Assembly (NCBI GenBank): GCA_910589395.1
Contig: CAJUTL010000033.1
Coordinates: 1 to 31,596, forward strand
Origin: an uncultured Oscillospiraceae bacterium
GTDB lineage: Bacteria; Bacillota_A; Clostridia; Oscillospirales; Acutalibacteraceae
Length of the DNA stretch: 31,596 nt
Direction of reading: 5' to 3'
The notes under the pieces are model-generated. The model was not told where the DNA came from. It did no database searches and saw only the letters and a program-made list of their open reading frames with translations. Below, in pieces: positions 13,275 to 23,240 of the stretch. Both the position numbers and the translations under genes were made by a program. Each line of letters starts with the position of its first letter. Position 1 is the first letter of the stretch.

Positions 13275-15551
13275 ATGGCAAAGGGAACAACGGAAAGAAT
13301 GACAAAACGTGCCAAGTGGCTTACTGGGCTCCTGATCTTTGTGGGGTTCGGTTTTGTCATGATGAGCCTGTTTCGCTGGCAGATTGTGCAGGGAGAAGAG
13401 CTGCGGGCAAAGGCTATCGATCAAAGCCTGCAAAGCACTGCCGTGCCCGCCATGCGGGGAACGATTTATGACGCTACCGGCACAAAGGTACTGGCCCAAA
13501 GCGCCAGCGTGTGGACGGTGGTACTGGAACCGAATTACCTGAAGGACGATGAAGCGCTGCGCAGAAAGGTTTCTGCCGGACTTGCGTCGATTTTAGAGAT
13601 GGACGAGGAAAAAATCTATGAAAAAACCGGAGAGAGCTCTTACTTTTCTTACTTAAAATGGCGTGTGGAAACCAATATCCGGGACGAAATCAACGAATTC
13701 CTGAAGGAAAATGAAATTGAAAGCGGCGTTCGAATGATCCCGGATTACAAACGGTATTACCCTTACGGCACAGTGGCCTCTAACGTGCTGGGCTTTACCG
13801 GTTCGGATTCTCAGGGCCTGGAAGGCCTGGAGCGCTACTATGACCAAGAGCTTCGGGGAACCGCGGGCAGGCTGGTCGCCGCCAAAAACGCGGTGGGGAC
13901 CGATATGCCCTTTGAATATGAACAGTATAACGTTGCCCAGGACGGCAACAACCTGGTGCTGACCATCGATGAGACCGTACAGAGCATTCTGGAAAAATAT
14001 CTGGCGGAGGGAATTGAAAAATACAAGGTAAAAAACGGCGCGGTGGCCATTATGATGGACGTAAACACCGGCGCGGTGATCGGCCTTGCCACCAACCCCA
14101 ACTATGATCCCAACGATCCTTTTACCATTCGGGACGAAAATATGCTCAAGGAGATCGAAGCTCTGCCGGAGGAAAAGCGAGAGGAAGCCACCACGGCGGC
14201 CTGGTACAAGCAATGGCGAAATAAGGCCGTCAGCGATACTTATTATCCCGGCTCCGTGTTCAAAATGTGCACCGGCTCCATGGGCTTGGAGGAAGGTGTC
14301 ATTTCGGAAGAAAGCACCTTTACCTGTACGGGAAATATGATCGTAGAAGGCGTAAAAGACGGTATCAGCTGCTGGAAGCACGGCGGCCACGGTACAGAAA
14401 CCTTCCGGGAAGGGCTGTACAATTCCTGCAACCCCTGGTTTATCCATCTGGGCGATATGCTGGGGCCGGAAACCTTCTGTAAATACCGGGAGGCCTTTGG
14501 CTTTACAGAGCAGACGGGCATCGACCTGCCCGGCGAATCCGGGAGCCTGTATCACGATGTGGAGGATATGGGCCCCGCGGAGCTGGCCACAGAGGCCTTC
14601 GGCCAGAACTTCAGTATCACCCCTGTTCAAATGATCACCGCCAGCGCGGCGGTGGCCAATGGGGGATATCTCGTAAAGCCCCATGTGGTGGACCGCATTG
14701 TAGACAGCGAAGGCAATATCGTAAAAACGGCGGATACAGGCTACCGCCGGCAGGTGATCTCGGAAAAGACCTCGGAATCCATCACCTCCATTCTGCAATA
14801 CAACGCCGCCTCCGGCACGGCCAACGGCGGTTATGTATCGGGCTATCGGGTATGCGGAAAGACCGGAACCTCGGAAAAGATCGCCCAATATAACGAAGAC
14901 AGAAGCAAGGGCATGCAGTATATTGCCTCTTACTGCGGCTTCGCCCCGGCAGAGGACCCTCAGTACGCCCTGCTGGTGTTTTTTGACGAGCCGGACGGCG
15001 CCAGCAACGGCGGCCTCACCGGCGGAAACGCGGTGGCCGGCCCGATCTTCTCCAAGATCATGGGCGAAGTGCTGCCCTATCTGGGCATCGAAGCGAAGTA
15101 TACGGAAGAAGAGTATGAGAACCTGGATCTGGTTTCTCCCACTGTGACCGGGATCACCCTGGAGGAGGCTTACGACCAGCTGAAGTCCATGGAGCTCGAT
15201 TACAGCGTGATCGGCGTGGAGGAAGACGGCAAGGCCATTGTGACCCAGCAGATCCCGGAAAGCGGTTCTCCTGTTCCCAAGGGCGGCAAGGTGGTGCTGT
15301 ACACCAAGGAGTACAGCGAAGAGGATATCATGGTGGAGGTCCCGGATTTCAAGGGTATGGATATTGCCAACGCCAATTATCTGGCGGGGGTCAGCCAGGT
15401 GCAGATCAGTCTGTCCGGCGCGGTATCAGATTCCGCTACCGTCAGCCTGCAGGATATTTCCCCGGGAGAAATGGTAAAGCAGGGAACTGTGATCACCCTG
15501 ACCTTCCTGGATAACATTGATGAAACGGCAACCTTTGTCCATTTGGATTGA
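13275..15551 (+). CDS. spoVD: Class B penicillin-binding protein, SpoVD/FtsI type with PASTA domains
   Basis: This DD-transpeptidase cross-links septal or spore-cortex peptidoglycan with its SEDS partner. From ATG 13275 it has 758 residues: a membrane anchor (about 14-33), a pedestal/dimer domain (RGTIYDATGTKVLAQSASVW) and a transpeptidase domain with catalytic PGSVFK (Ser327, Lys330), SCN (384-386) and KTG (529-531). Two C-terminal PASTA domains follow (about 620-685, 688-750). PASTA domains favour SpoVD or PBP2x-type over plain FtsI; in this dcw position it may serve division. ATG 13299 is an alternative start. The ribosome site GGAAAGGA (13233-13240) is separated from ATG 13275 by a hairpin. 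Confidence 0.93.
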   Translation: MAKGTTERMTKRAKWLTGLLIFVGFGFVMMSLFRWQIVQGEELRAKAIDQSLQSTAVPAMRGTIYDATGTKVLAQSASVWTVVLEPNYLKDDEALRRKVSAGLASILEMDEEKIYEKTGESSYFSYLKWRVETNIRDEINEFLKENEIESGVRMIPDYKRYYPYGTVASNVLGFTGSDSQGLEGLERYYDQELRGTAGRLVAAKNAVGTDMPFEYEQYNVAQDGNNLVLTIDETVQSILEKYLAEGIEKYKVKNGAVAIMMDVNTGAVIGLATNPNYDPNDPFTIRDENMLKEIEALPEEKREEATTAAWYKQWRNKAVSDTYYPGSVFKMCTGSMGLEEGVISEESTFTCTGNMIVEGVKDGISCWKHGGHGTETFREGLYNSCNPWFIHLGDMLGPETFCKYREAFGFTEQTGIDLPGESGSLYHDVEDMGPAELATEAFGQNFSITPVQMITASAAVANGGYLVKPHVVDRIVDSEGNIVKTADTGYRRQVISEKTSESITSILQYNAASGTANGGYVSGYRVCGKTGTSEKIAQYNEDRSKGMQYIASYCGFAPAEDPQYALLVFFDEPDGASNGGLTGGNAVAGPIFSKIMGEVLPYLGIEAKYTEEEYENLDLVSPTVTGITLEEAYDQLKSMELDYSVIGVEEDGKAIVTQQIPESGSPVPKGGKVVLYTKEYSEEDIMVEVPDFKGMDIANANYLAGVSQVQISLSGAVSDSATVSLQDISPGEMVKQGTVITLTFLDNIDETATFVHLD

Positions 15552-15608
15552 CCTTTGAGGGTCTGATGACCCTGAAAAAGAAAGAAGCGGTAAAGAGGGG
15601 TTTTAGGA

Positions 15609-16610
15609 ATGAGCAACAGTATTTTATTCACGGCGGTATCGGCTCTGGCTTTCGGCCTTACGGCTCTGCTTGGGAAATTTTTGATCCCGTTTCTGCATCG
15701 GCTCCACTTCGGGCAGACCATTCGGGAGATCGGCCCCAGCTGGCACAAGGGAAAGCAGGGAACCCCTACCATGGGCGGCCTGATGTTCATCATCGGCATT
15801 ACCGTGGCGGTATGCGCCTGCGTACCTGTGTTCTACTCTATGGGAGTATCTGAAACGCTGCTCATGAAGGTGAAGCTCTTCGCCGGGCTGGGCATGGCCC
15901 TGGCCTTCGGTGCCATCGGCTTTATGGACGATTATATCGGCGTGGTGAAGAAACGCAATCTGGGTTTGACAGAGCGGCAAAAGCTGGTGCTGCAATTTGC
16001 CGTTGCCGCCGCGTATCTGGGCTCTTTAGCTCTGGCTGGCGGAAATACCGCCACCACCATTCCGTTTTTGGGGAAAATTGATCTGGGCTTTGGCTATTAT
16101 ATTCTGGCGGCCATTTTGATCGTGGGCCTGGTCAATGCTGTAAACTTTACCGATGGGATCGACGGTTTGAACTCCACTGTGACCTTCTTTGTGTTTCTTG
16201 CCTTGGCGCTGTGTGCCGGAATTCGCTCTATGACCGGACTTTCTGCAATGGGCCTGGCTTCTGCTGCGGCCTGTATCGGCTTTCTGGTATGGAATTTCCA
16301 CCCGGCCAGAGTGTTTATGGGGGATACCGGTTCCCTGTTCTTAGGGGGAATGGTGGCCGCCCTGGCGTTTGGGATAGATATGCCCGTGCTGCTTTTGCCC
16401 ATGGGCCTGGTGTATTGGGCGGAGATCCTTTCCGTAGTGCTACAGGTCACTTATTTTAAGGCGACCCATGGAAAGCGGCTGTTCAAAATGTCTCCGATCC
16501 ATCATCATTTTGAAATGTGCGGCTGGAGTGAGGTAAAGATCTGCGCCGTGTTTGGATTTGTTGCTCTTTTAGGCGGCGCGCTGGGCGTTCTTTGCGTTGC
16601 GATTGGCTAA
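15609..16610 (+). CDS. mraY: Phospho-N-acetylmuramoyl-pentapeptide transferase MraY
   Basis: MraY makes lipid I by moving phospho-MurNAc-pentapeptide from UDP to undecaprenyl phosphate at the inner membrane face. The 333-residue, about ten-helix protein has KGKQGTPTMGGLMFI, FMDDYIGVVKKRNLGLT (Asp-Asp, Mg binding), VNFTDGIDGLN, FMGDTGSLFLGG and SPIHHHFEMCGWSE. All are canonical. The ATG follows AGAGGGGTTTTAGGA. ftsW begins 101 bp downstream. Confidence 0.98.
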   Translation: MSNSILFTAVSALAFGLTALLGKFLIPFLHRLHFGQTIREIGPSWHKGKQGTPTMGGLMFIIGITVAVCACVPVFYSMGVSETLLMKVKLFAGLGMALAFGAIGFMDDYIGVVKKRNLGLTERQKLVLQFAVAAAYLGSLALAGGNTATTIPFLGKIDLGFGYYILAAILIVGLVNAVNFTDGIDGLNSTVTFFVFLALALCAGIRSMTGLSAMGLASAAACIGFLVWNFHPARVFMGDTGSLFLGGMVAALAFGIDMPVLLLPMGLVYWAEILSVVLQVTYFKATHGKRLFKMSPIHHHFEMCGWSEVKICAVFGFVALLGGALGVLCVAIG

Positions 16611-16711
16611 ACGCAAGCTTTTCGCGCACAATATTGAAGGCAGTCCCTAAAAAGAGCAAATTCATTTTTGGGGTTATGTGAAAATCCAGCATTCAGAAGG
16701 GAGGATCCAAA

Positions 16712-17992
16712 TTGGCTTCCATCGGAAAAACCATAGGAAAAGCCGGAGGCGGCGTCACACGCGGGCTGCGCAGGATCCCACAGTACGTTCCGCCTGAGGA
16801 CGAGCGGAATCAGCCGAAGCCCACCAGAGAAGAGCGCAGACAGCGCCGGGCAAAAAAATTCAGCTTGTTCTCCCTGGGCACGGGCCTGGATATGCCTCTC
16901 TTTATTTTCATTATGGTGCTGCTGGCGATCGGGCTTGTGATGCTGTTTTCCGCCAGCTATGCCTACAGCTATTATAACGAAGGCGGAAACAGCTACTACT
17001 ATATCCAGCGGCAGGGCGTTTTCGCCATTGTGGGCGTGATCGCTATGCTGGTCATTTCCACCTTTGATTATCATCGTTTTCACAATATGGCGTTTTTGCT
17101 TTACGGCGGGGCGATTCTCCTGCTTCTGATGGTGCTGGCCTTTAAGGGGACAAAGCTTGCCCCTATGGAGGGAGACGCCAACCGCTGGCTTCAGCTGGGA
17201 CCCCTGGGCTTTCAGCCCTCAGAGGTGGCAAAATTTGCGGTCATTACCCTGTGCGCCCACTATATTTCTCAGCATGTCGGCGAAATGGGTACCTTTCGCC
17301 ATGGCGTGGCGCCGTTTATTCTGATCATCGGCCTGCCCGCCGCTTTGATTTTTTTGGAAAATCACCTTTCCGCCACCATCATCGTTTTGGGACTGGGCGT
17401 GATCCTCATGTTCCTGGGCGGCACAAGATTCCGCTATTTTGCCTTTGGCGGGGTCCTGGTGGTAGGCGCTTTGCTGTTTCTGGTGCTTTCCTCCGGCGGA
17501 TATCAGGTGGATCGTATCGCCGGGTGGCTGAATCCCTTTGACCCGCCGGAAGGGGTAGATACCTGGCAGACCCGGCAGTCTCTGTACGCCATTGGCTCAG
17601 GCGGCCTGCTGGGCGTTGGGCTGGGACAGTCCCGGCAGAAATATCTCTATCTGCCGGAACCGCAAAACGACTTTATTTTTGCCATCGTCTGTGAAGAGCT
17701 GGGTATGGTAGGGGCGCTGGTGGTCATTATCCTGTTCAGTCTGCTGATCTGGCGCAGCATGTATGTTTCCCTTCACGCCAGAGACAAATTCGGCATGCTG
17801 CTGGGGCTGGGGATCACGTTCCAAATAGGGCTTCAGGCCGTGCTCAATATCTGTGTGGTCACAAACACCCTGCCGAATACGGGAATCAGCCTGCCCTTTT
17901 TCAGCTATGGAGGCACGGCCCTTTTGATGCTGCTGGGAGAAATGGGCGTGCTTTTGAATATTTCCCGAAGCTCCAACGTGGAAAAAACGTAG
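16712..17992 (+). CDS. ftsW: SEDS peptidoglycan glycosyltransferase FtsW
   Basis: FtsW polymerises lipid II at the septum together with a class B PBP. The 426-residue protein has a basic cytoplasmic head of about 50 residues, then about ten transmembrane helices. SEDS signatures are GDANRWLQLGPLGFQPSEVAKF, FLENHLSATII, RQSLYAIGSGGLLGVGLGQSRQK, LPEPQNDFIFAIVCEELG and NTGISLPFFSYGGT. It starts at TTG 16712 after GAAGGGAGG with 7-8 bp spacing; no ATG occurs in the head. RodA is unlikely given the dcw context, though sequence alone does not fully separate the two. Confidence 0.93.
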   Translation: MASIGKTIGKAGGGVTRGLRRIPQYVPPEDERNQPKPTREERRQRRAKKFSLFSLGTGLDMPLFIFIMVLLAIGLVMLFSASYAYSYYNEGGNSYYYIQRQGVFAIVGVIAMLVISTFDYHRFHNMAFLLYGGAILLLLMVLAFKGTKLAPMEGDANRWLQLGPLGFQPSEVAKFAVITLCAHYISQHVGEMGTFRHGVAPFILIIGLPAALIFLENHLSATIIVLGLGVILMFLGGTRFRYFAFGGVLVVGALLFLVLSSGGYQVDRIAGWLNPFDPPEGVDTWQTRQSLYAIGSGGLLGVGLGQSRQKYLYLPEPQNDFIFAIVCEELGMVGALVVIILFSLLIWRSMYVSLHARDKFGMLLGLGITFQIGLQAVLNICVVTNTLPNTGISLPFFSYGGTALLMLLGEMGVLLNISRSSNVEKT

Positions 17993-18041
17993 CCTTTGCT
18001 GAAAAATGAGATCGATCCATTTGAAACATCGGAGGTACTGT

Positions 18042-19160
18042 ATGAAGGTTTTATTTACCGGAGGCGGAACAGCCGGGCATATCAACCCGGCCCTGGCGGC
18101 CGCCGGATACTTACGACAAAAGGAGCCAGATGCCGAGATTCTGTATGTGGGAAATAAAGGTGGCATGGAAGAGCGGCTGGTGGCAAAGGCCGGATATCCC
18201 ATAAAAACGGTTCATATTTCCGGCTTTCAGCGAAAGCTGACGCCGAAAAACCTGGTGCGCAACGCTCAAACCGTGGTGCGCATGTTTACCGCCACGGCGG
18301 AGGCGAAAAAGATCCTGAAGGAATTCCGCCCTGACGTCTGTGTGGGAACAGGAGGCTATGTCAGCGGCCCGGTGATCCGGGAAGCGGCAAAGCTGGGGAT
18401 CCCCTGCGTGATCCATGAATCCAACGCTTACCCGGGCGTGACGACCAAGGCTCTGGCCCACAGGGTAAAAACCGTCATGCTGGCGGTACCGGACGCCAGA
18501 AAGTATTTTGCGGATTCCGTTTCCTGTACCGTTACCGGAAATCCGGTGCGGGGCGAGGTGCTTCTGGCGGAACGGGAAGCCTCCCGCAAGGCCCTGGGCC
18601 TGGACGACAGACCGGTAGTGCTTTCCTTTGGCGGAAGCCTGGGAGCCTCCGCGCTGAATAAGGCAGCGGCCTATATGCTGGCGCAAAGCGCCAAAACGGG
18701 AGAATATCAGCATATTCACGGCTACGGCCAGCACGATGAAAAATTTCTGGACGAGGTGCGGGAGTTTGGGCTGGAGCCGAAAAAGAGCCCGCAGATCCGC
18801 CTTTTGGAGTACATTGACAACATGCCTCAGTGCCTGGCCGCCGCCGACCTGGTAATCGGCAGGGCCGGCGCCATGACATTGACGGAGATCGAGGCAAAGG
18901 GAAAGGCTTCCATTTTGATCCCCTCGCCCAATGTGGCGGAAAATCACCAGTATCACAACGCCATGGCCCTGGTGCGCCGGGGAGCGGCGGAGATCCTGGA
19001 AGAAAAAGACTTGTCCGGCGAAGCGCTGTGGAAAAAGGTTCAAAAAATATTAAACGATCCCACGCGTCTTACTTCTCTGGGAGAAAACGCGGGGAAAATG
19101 GAGATCCTGGACGCCAACGAACGGATCTATCAGGTCATCAAGTCCGCGGTGAAAGGGTAA
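18042..19160 (+). CDS. murG: UDP-GlcNAc:lipid I GlcNAc transferase MurG
   Basis: MurG adds GlcNAc to lipid I to give lipid II at the cytoplasmic membrane face. The 372-residue GT28 enzyme has the N-terminal GGGTAGHINPALA loop (7-19), VGTGGYVSGPV, VIHESNAYPGVTTK and the UDP-GlcNAc site GRAGAMTLTEIEAKGKASILIPSPNVAENHQYHNA. ATG 18042 follows GGAGGT. The frame opens 12 codons earlier but without a ribosome site. Its stop TAA is in the loop of an 11-bp hairpin. Confidence 0.98.
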   Translation: MKVLFTGGGTAGHINPALAAAGYLRQKEPDAEILYVGNKGGMEERLVAKAGYPIKTVHISGFQRKLTPKNLVRNAQTVVRMFTATAEAKKILKEFRPDVCVGTGGYVSGPVIREAAKLGIPCVIHESNAYPGVTTKALAHRVKTVMLAVPDARKYFADSVSCTVTGNPVRGEVLLAEREASRKALGLDDRPVVLSFGGSLGASALNKAAAYMLAQSAKTGEYQHIHGYGQHDEKFLDEVREFGLEPKKSPQIRLLEYIDNMPQCLAAADLVIGRAGAMTLTEIEAKGKASILIPSPNVAENHQYHNAMALVRRGAAEILEEKDLSGEALWKKVQKILNDPTRLTSLGENAGKMEILDANERIYQVIKSAVKG

Positions 19161-19173
19161 TTCCCTTTCACCG
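19147..19173 (+). promoter_or_regulatory. Hairpin enclosing the murG stop codon
   Basis: CGGTGAAAGGG (19147-19157) and CCCTTTCACCG (19163-19173) form a perfect 11-bp stem around TAATT, which contains the murG TAA. ATTTCGG follows, so it is not a classic T-run terminator. It may set the murG/murA transcript ratio or protect the 3' end. Confidence 0.6.
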
Positions 19174-19225
19174 ATTTCGGAACACTTCATAAGATAGTAT
19201 CAACTAACATGACGAGGTGTTCCCT

Positions 19226-20476
19226 ATGATCATTATTGACGGCCCCGCTGAGCTCAGCGGGGAGATCGACATTCAGGGAGCGAAAAACAGCACGCTTCCA
19301 CTGCTTGCGGCCGCTGTGCTCTGCAAGGGGCAGACAGTGCTGCACAACTGCCCCAAACTGACCGATGTGGATACGGCCGTGCGCATTCTGGAGCATCTGG
19401 GGTGCCGCTGTATTCGGGAGGAAGATACCCTCACGGTAGACAACGCCATGTCAGGCTGTGAGATTCCCCACGACCTGATGCGGGGCATGCGTTCCTCCAT
19501 TGTATTTTTGGGCGCGATCGTTTCCCGGTGCGGGGAAGCCCGGCTCTGTTTTCCGGGCGGCTGCGAATTGGGCCCCAGGCCCATTGATCTCCACCTGTCT
19601 GCCCTGGAAAAGCTGGGGGTGGAGATCACGGAGTCCGGCGGCTGTTTGAACTGCCGGGCGCCCCATGGAGTGAAGGGGGCCTATGTATCTCTGGCGTTTC
19701 CCAGTGTGGGCGCCACAGAGAATGTGATGCTGGCCGCTGTCTGCTCGGAAGGGACCACTGTGATCGCCAACGCGGCCAGAGAGCCGGAGATCAGCGACCT
19801 TGCCGCTTACCTGAACCGATGTGGCGGCAGGATCTACGGAGCGGGCGAAAGCTGTGTGATCATTGATGGGGTAAAGGAGCTGTACGGCAGCGAGCACCGT
19901 GTGATGCCGGACCGCATCGTCTCTGCCACCTACATGGCCGCCGCGGCGGTCACCGGCGGCAACATCACCCTGAAGGGGGTGGAGAATACCCACATTCTTC
20001 CCATGCTTTCTCCCTTTGAGGAATCCGGCTGTCAGGTACGTCAGTTGGGCGGAGCGCTGAATCTCACCGCTCCTTGCAGACTGAGCGCCGTAAAACATAT
20101 CAGGACCATGCCCTATCCCGGCTTCCCCACAGACGCACAGCCGGTGGTGATGAGCATGGCCGCTGTAGGGAAAGGAACCAGCATCTTTGTAGAAAACATA
20201 TTCGAGAACCGCTATAAACATTCTTCCGAATTGCAAAGATTGGGAGCAAATATCAAGGTGGAGGGCAAGGTAGCCGTTGTGGAAGGTGTGGAAAGGCTCA
20301 CTGGAGCGCCGGTGCAGGCGGCAGATCTGCGAGGCGGCGCGGCGCTGGTGGTAGCCGGTCTGGCAGCCGTTGGCAGAACCGAGGTCAGCGGCACGGAATA
20401 CATTCGCCGGGGCTATGAGGATATTGCCGGAAAGCTGGCGGATCTGGGAGCCAGGATCCGGGAAGTGGAGCGCTGA
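19226..20476 (+). CDS. murA: UDP-N-acetylglucosamine 1-carboxyvinyltransferase MurA
   Basis: MurA transfers enolpyruvate from PEP to UDP-GlcNAc, the first committed step of peptidoglycan synthesis. The 416-residue protein has GAKNSTLPLLAA (substrate Lys), RSSIVFLGAIVSRCGEARLCFPGGCELGPRPIDLHL with catalytic Cys113, the usual fosfomycin target, and GFPTDAQPVVMSMA. VENIFENRYKHSSELQRLGANI is also present. ATG 19226 follows GAGGTG; GTG 19217 overlaps that site and is rejected. MurA in this place of the dcw cluster, where others have murB or murC, is noted separately. Confidence 0.96.
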   Translation: MIIIDGPAELSGEIDIQGAKNSTLPLLAAAVLCKGQTVLHNCPKLTDVDTAVRILEHLGCRCIREEDTLTVDNAMSGCEIPHDLMRGMRSSIVFLGAIVSRCGEARLCFPGGCELGPRPIDLHLSALEKLGVEITESGGCLNCRAPHGVKGAYVSLAFPSVGATENVMLAAVCSEGTTVIANAAREPEISDLAAYLNRCGGRIYGAGESCVIIDGVKELYGSEHRVMPDRIVSATYMAAAAVTGGNITLKGVENTHILPMLSPFEESGCQVRQLGGALNLTAPCRLSAVKHIRTMPYPGFPTDAQPVVMSMAAVGKGTSIFVENIFENRYKHSSELQRLGANIKVEGKVAVVEGVERLTGAPVQAADLRGGAALVVAGLAAVGRTEVSGTEYIRRGYEDIAGKLADLGARIREVER

Positions 20477-20518
20477 AAAGTCAGGAAAATGAAAACTCAG
20501 GAAAGGGGGGGCGGGCCC

Positions 20519-21754
20519 GTGGCAAAAAAAGAGAGAAAGAGCGGCATGTGGGAAAGAGATTTTGAAGATATCAGCTCCCATTCCCGCAATGCGCCGCCCC
20601 CCAAACGCCCCCATCCAGTGCAGGAAAACCGCTCCTTTCGTTCCGGGGAGGAGCGGCGGCCTGCTCGCCCAACTCGCCCTGTCCGGCGGCCGCCGCCTGA
20701 CTGGGAGCTTCCGGAATGGGAACTGCAAAATCGACGGAGATCCCCGGAACGGGGAAGGACAAGCTCAGAGCGCCCCCGCAGGCCTGAGCCATCGGGACAC
20801 AGACCGCCGCCCGCCAAAAGGCGCGGAAAAAAACCGGTACGCCCAGGCGTCAGAAAAGCCATGCTGACCTTTACCGTGCTGTTTATGACGGTGGTCACAG
20901 TTTTGCTTGCCATATTTTTGCTGTTCAAGGTTTCCACCATCAAAATCACCGGAGATGTGATAGAAAAGTACGGAACCGATGAAATCCTTCGGGTCTCTGG
21001 CTGCAAAACCGGGGAAAACCTGGTGTTTCTTCCCACCGGAAGCAGAGAAGAGGCCTTAAAGGAGCAGCTTCCCTATATTGGAGAAGTGGAATTTATCCGC
21101 CATTTTCCCGGAACCTTGGAGATCCGTGTTACAGCGGTCAAGGTTGCGGCTTGTGTTTCCAGCGGCGGAGGCTGGCTCTATGTCAATGACAGCGGGAAAA
21201 TATTGGAAAACCAGAAGGAACCTCAAAATGGGATCCTGCAGATCCTGGGGCTTTCCCCGCTGGATACGGAGCCGGGAGATCATCTGCGGCTGGAGGACAG
21301 CAGCGCCCAGGACGCTTGCGACGCGATCTTGAAAACAGTGGCGGAGCTGGAAATGACACAGGAATTTACCAGGGTAGACATTTCCAACCTTTCCGATATT
21401 CGATTGCTTTATCAGGACCGCATTGAGCTTCAGCTAGGCAATGTGTTGGATCTGGACTACAAGATAGATTTGGGCTGCCGGTCGCTGGAAAAACTGGAAA
21501 AGCTGGAAGCGGGGCAGAAGGGCGTTATGGACCTTTCCCATGCTGGCGAAACAAAAAATGCGGTATTTACTTCCGGTGAAATCGGGGCTGCTTCCGCGCA
21601 GACCCCGGCGCCGCCAGCTCAAAGCGGTACCCAGGAACCCGTTTCTTCCTCTCCGGAGGGCACGACAGACGATCCGGCGAGCCAGCCGGAGCCTTCGGGA
21701 AATCCGAGGACAGAGGGGATCCCGGACGATGTGTTTACCGGCGGTGAAGAATAG
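20519..21754 (+). CDS. ftsQ: FtsQ/DivIB-type cell-division protein with long disordered tails
   Basis: The protein has 411 residues from GTG 20519. It has an unusually long basic cytoplasmic head of about 115 residues rich in Arg and Pro (RRPARPTRPVRRPPPDW), one membrane helix (MLTFTVLFMTVVTVLLAIFLLF) and a POTRA domain starting FKVSTIKITGDVIEKYGTDEI. A beta domain follows, and a Pro/Ser/Glu-rich tail of about 60 residues closes it. POTRA plus position before ftsZ identify FtsQ/DivIB, which recruits FtsL/FtsB. GTG 20519 has AAAGGGGGG upstream; ATG 20489 is in frame but has AGGA only 2 bp away. Confidence 0.9.
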   Translation: MAKKERKSGMWERDFEDISSHSRNAPPPKRPHPVQENRSFRSGEERRPARPTRPVRRPPPDWELPEWELQNRRRSPERGRTSSERPRRPEPSGHRPPPAKRRGKKPVRPGVRKAMLTFTVLFMTVVTVLLAIFLLFKVSTIKITGDVIEKYGTDEILRVSGCKTGENLVFLPTGSREEALKEQLPYIGEVEFIRHFPGTLEIRVTAVKVAACVSSGGGWLYVNDSGKILENQKEPQNGILQILGLSPLDTEPGDHLRLEDSSAQDACDAILKTVAELEMTQEFTRVDISNLSDIRLLYQDRIELQLGNVLDLDYKIDLGCRSLEKLEKLEAGQKGVMDLSHAGETKNAVFTSGEIGAASAQTPAPPAQSGTQEPVSSSPEGTTDDPASQPEPSGNPRTEGIPDDVFTGGEE

Positions 21755-21790
21755 GGGAAAAGAAGTAAATCCCTCTTCATTTAGTTCAAT

Positions 21791-21881
21791 TCCATGGAAA
21801 TTTCAGGTTCTTTTGATTTTTAGGCGGCTTTTTTCAAGAATTTTCTTGAAATTTTCCACGGAAAGTGATAGATTATATCAT
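21791..21881 (+). promoter_or_regulatory. Inverted-repeat leader and likely promoter of ftsZ
   Basis: TCC-A-TGGAAATTTCA (21791-21805) pairs with TGAAATTTTCCA-C-GGA (21847-21862) with one bulge and one mismatch. Nested inside, TTCAAGAA (21833-21840) and TTCTTGAA (21843-21850) form a perfect palindrome. An AT-rich gattatatcat (21871-21881) could be a -10, with TTTCCA or TTGAAA as weak -35 boxes. The 222-bp gap between ftsQ and ftsZ otherwise has no gene. It suggests ftsZ has separate control. Confidence 0.5.
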
Positions 21882-21982
21882 AAGGTATCTTTGCCATGCT
21901 GTGAGAAGGCTGGCAATTCGGAATTGAAACAGAGTACAGTGTAAAAAGATTCCGGGCCGAAAGAGCCAAGGAGGAAATGAAT

Positions 21983-23128
<1,146 letters not shown>

Positions 23129-23165
23129 AATGACAGCGGCGTTTTAGAAAAAACAGAAATACAGA

Positions 23166-23194
23166 GGACGCTGCGCCCTGCGGCGTCCTTTTTT
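23166..23194 (+). terminator. Terminator after ftsZ
   Basis: GGACGC (23166-23171) pairs with GCGTCC (23183-23188), with inner GC pairs, and runs into TTTTTT (23189-23194). It closes the dcw cluster. Confidence 0.9.
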
Positions 23195-23240
23195 CTACCG
23201 GTTCGGAAGAGGCACATAATCTTGTCAGGAGGTACATAGT

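Noticed and set aside
12838..13360. Minus-strand ORFs of 110 and 150 residues in the ftsI leader
   Set aside because: No ribosome sites, low-quality composition, mutually overlapping; more likely a non-coding leader.
12950..13471. 173-residue plus-strand ORF in the ftsI leader
   Set aside because: Overlaps the PBP start in another frame, lacks a ribosome site and has no protein-like pattern.
13653..14888. 411-residue minus-strand ORF
   Set aside because: Antisense shadow of the PBP transpeptidase domain in a GC-rich gene.
19451..20728. 425-residue minus-strand ORF
   Set aside because: Antisense to murA and ftsQ, both with strong family motifs.
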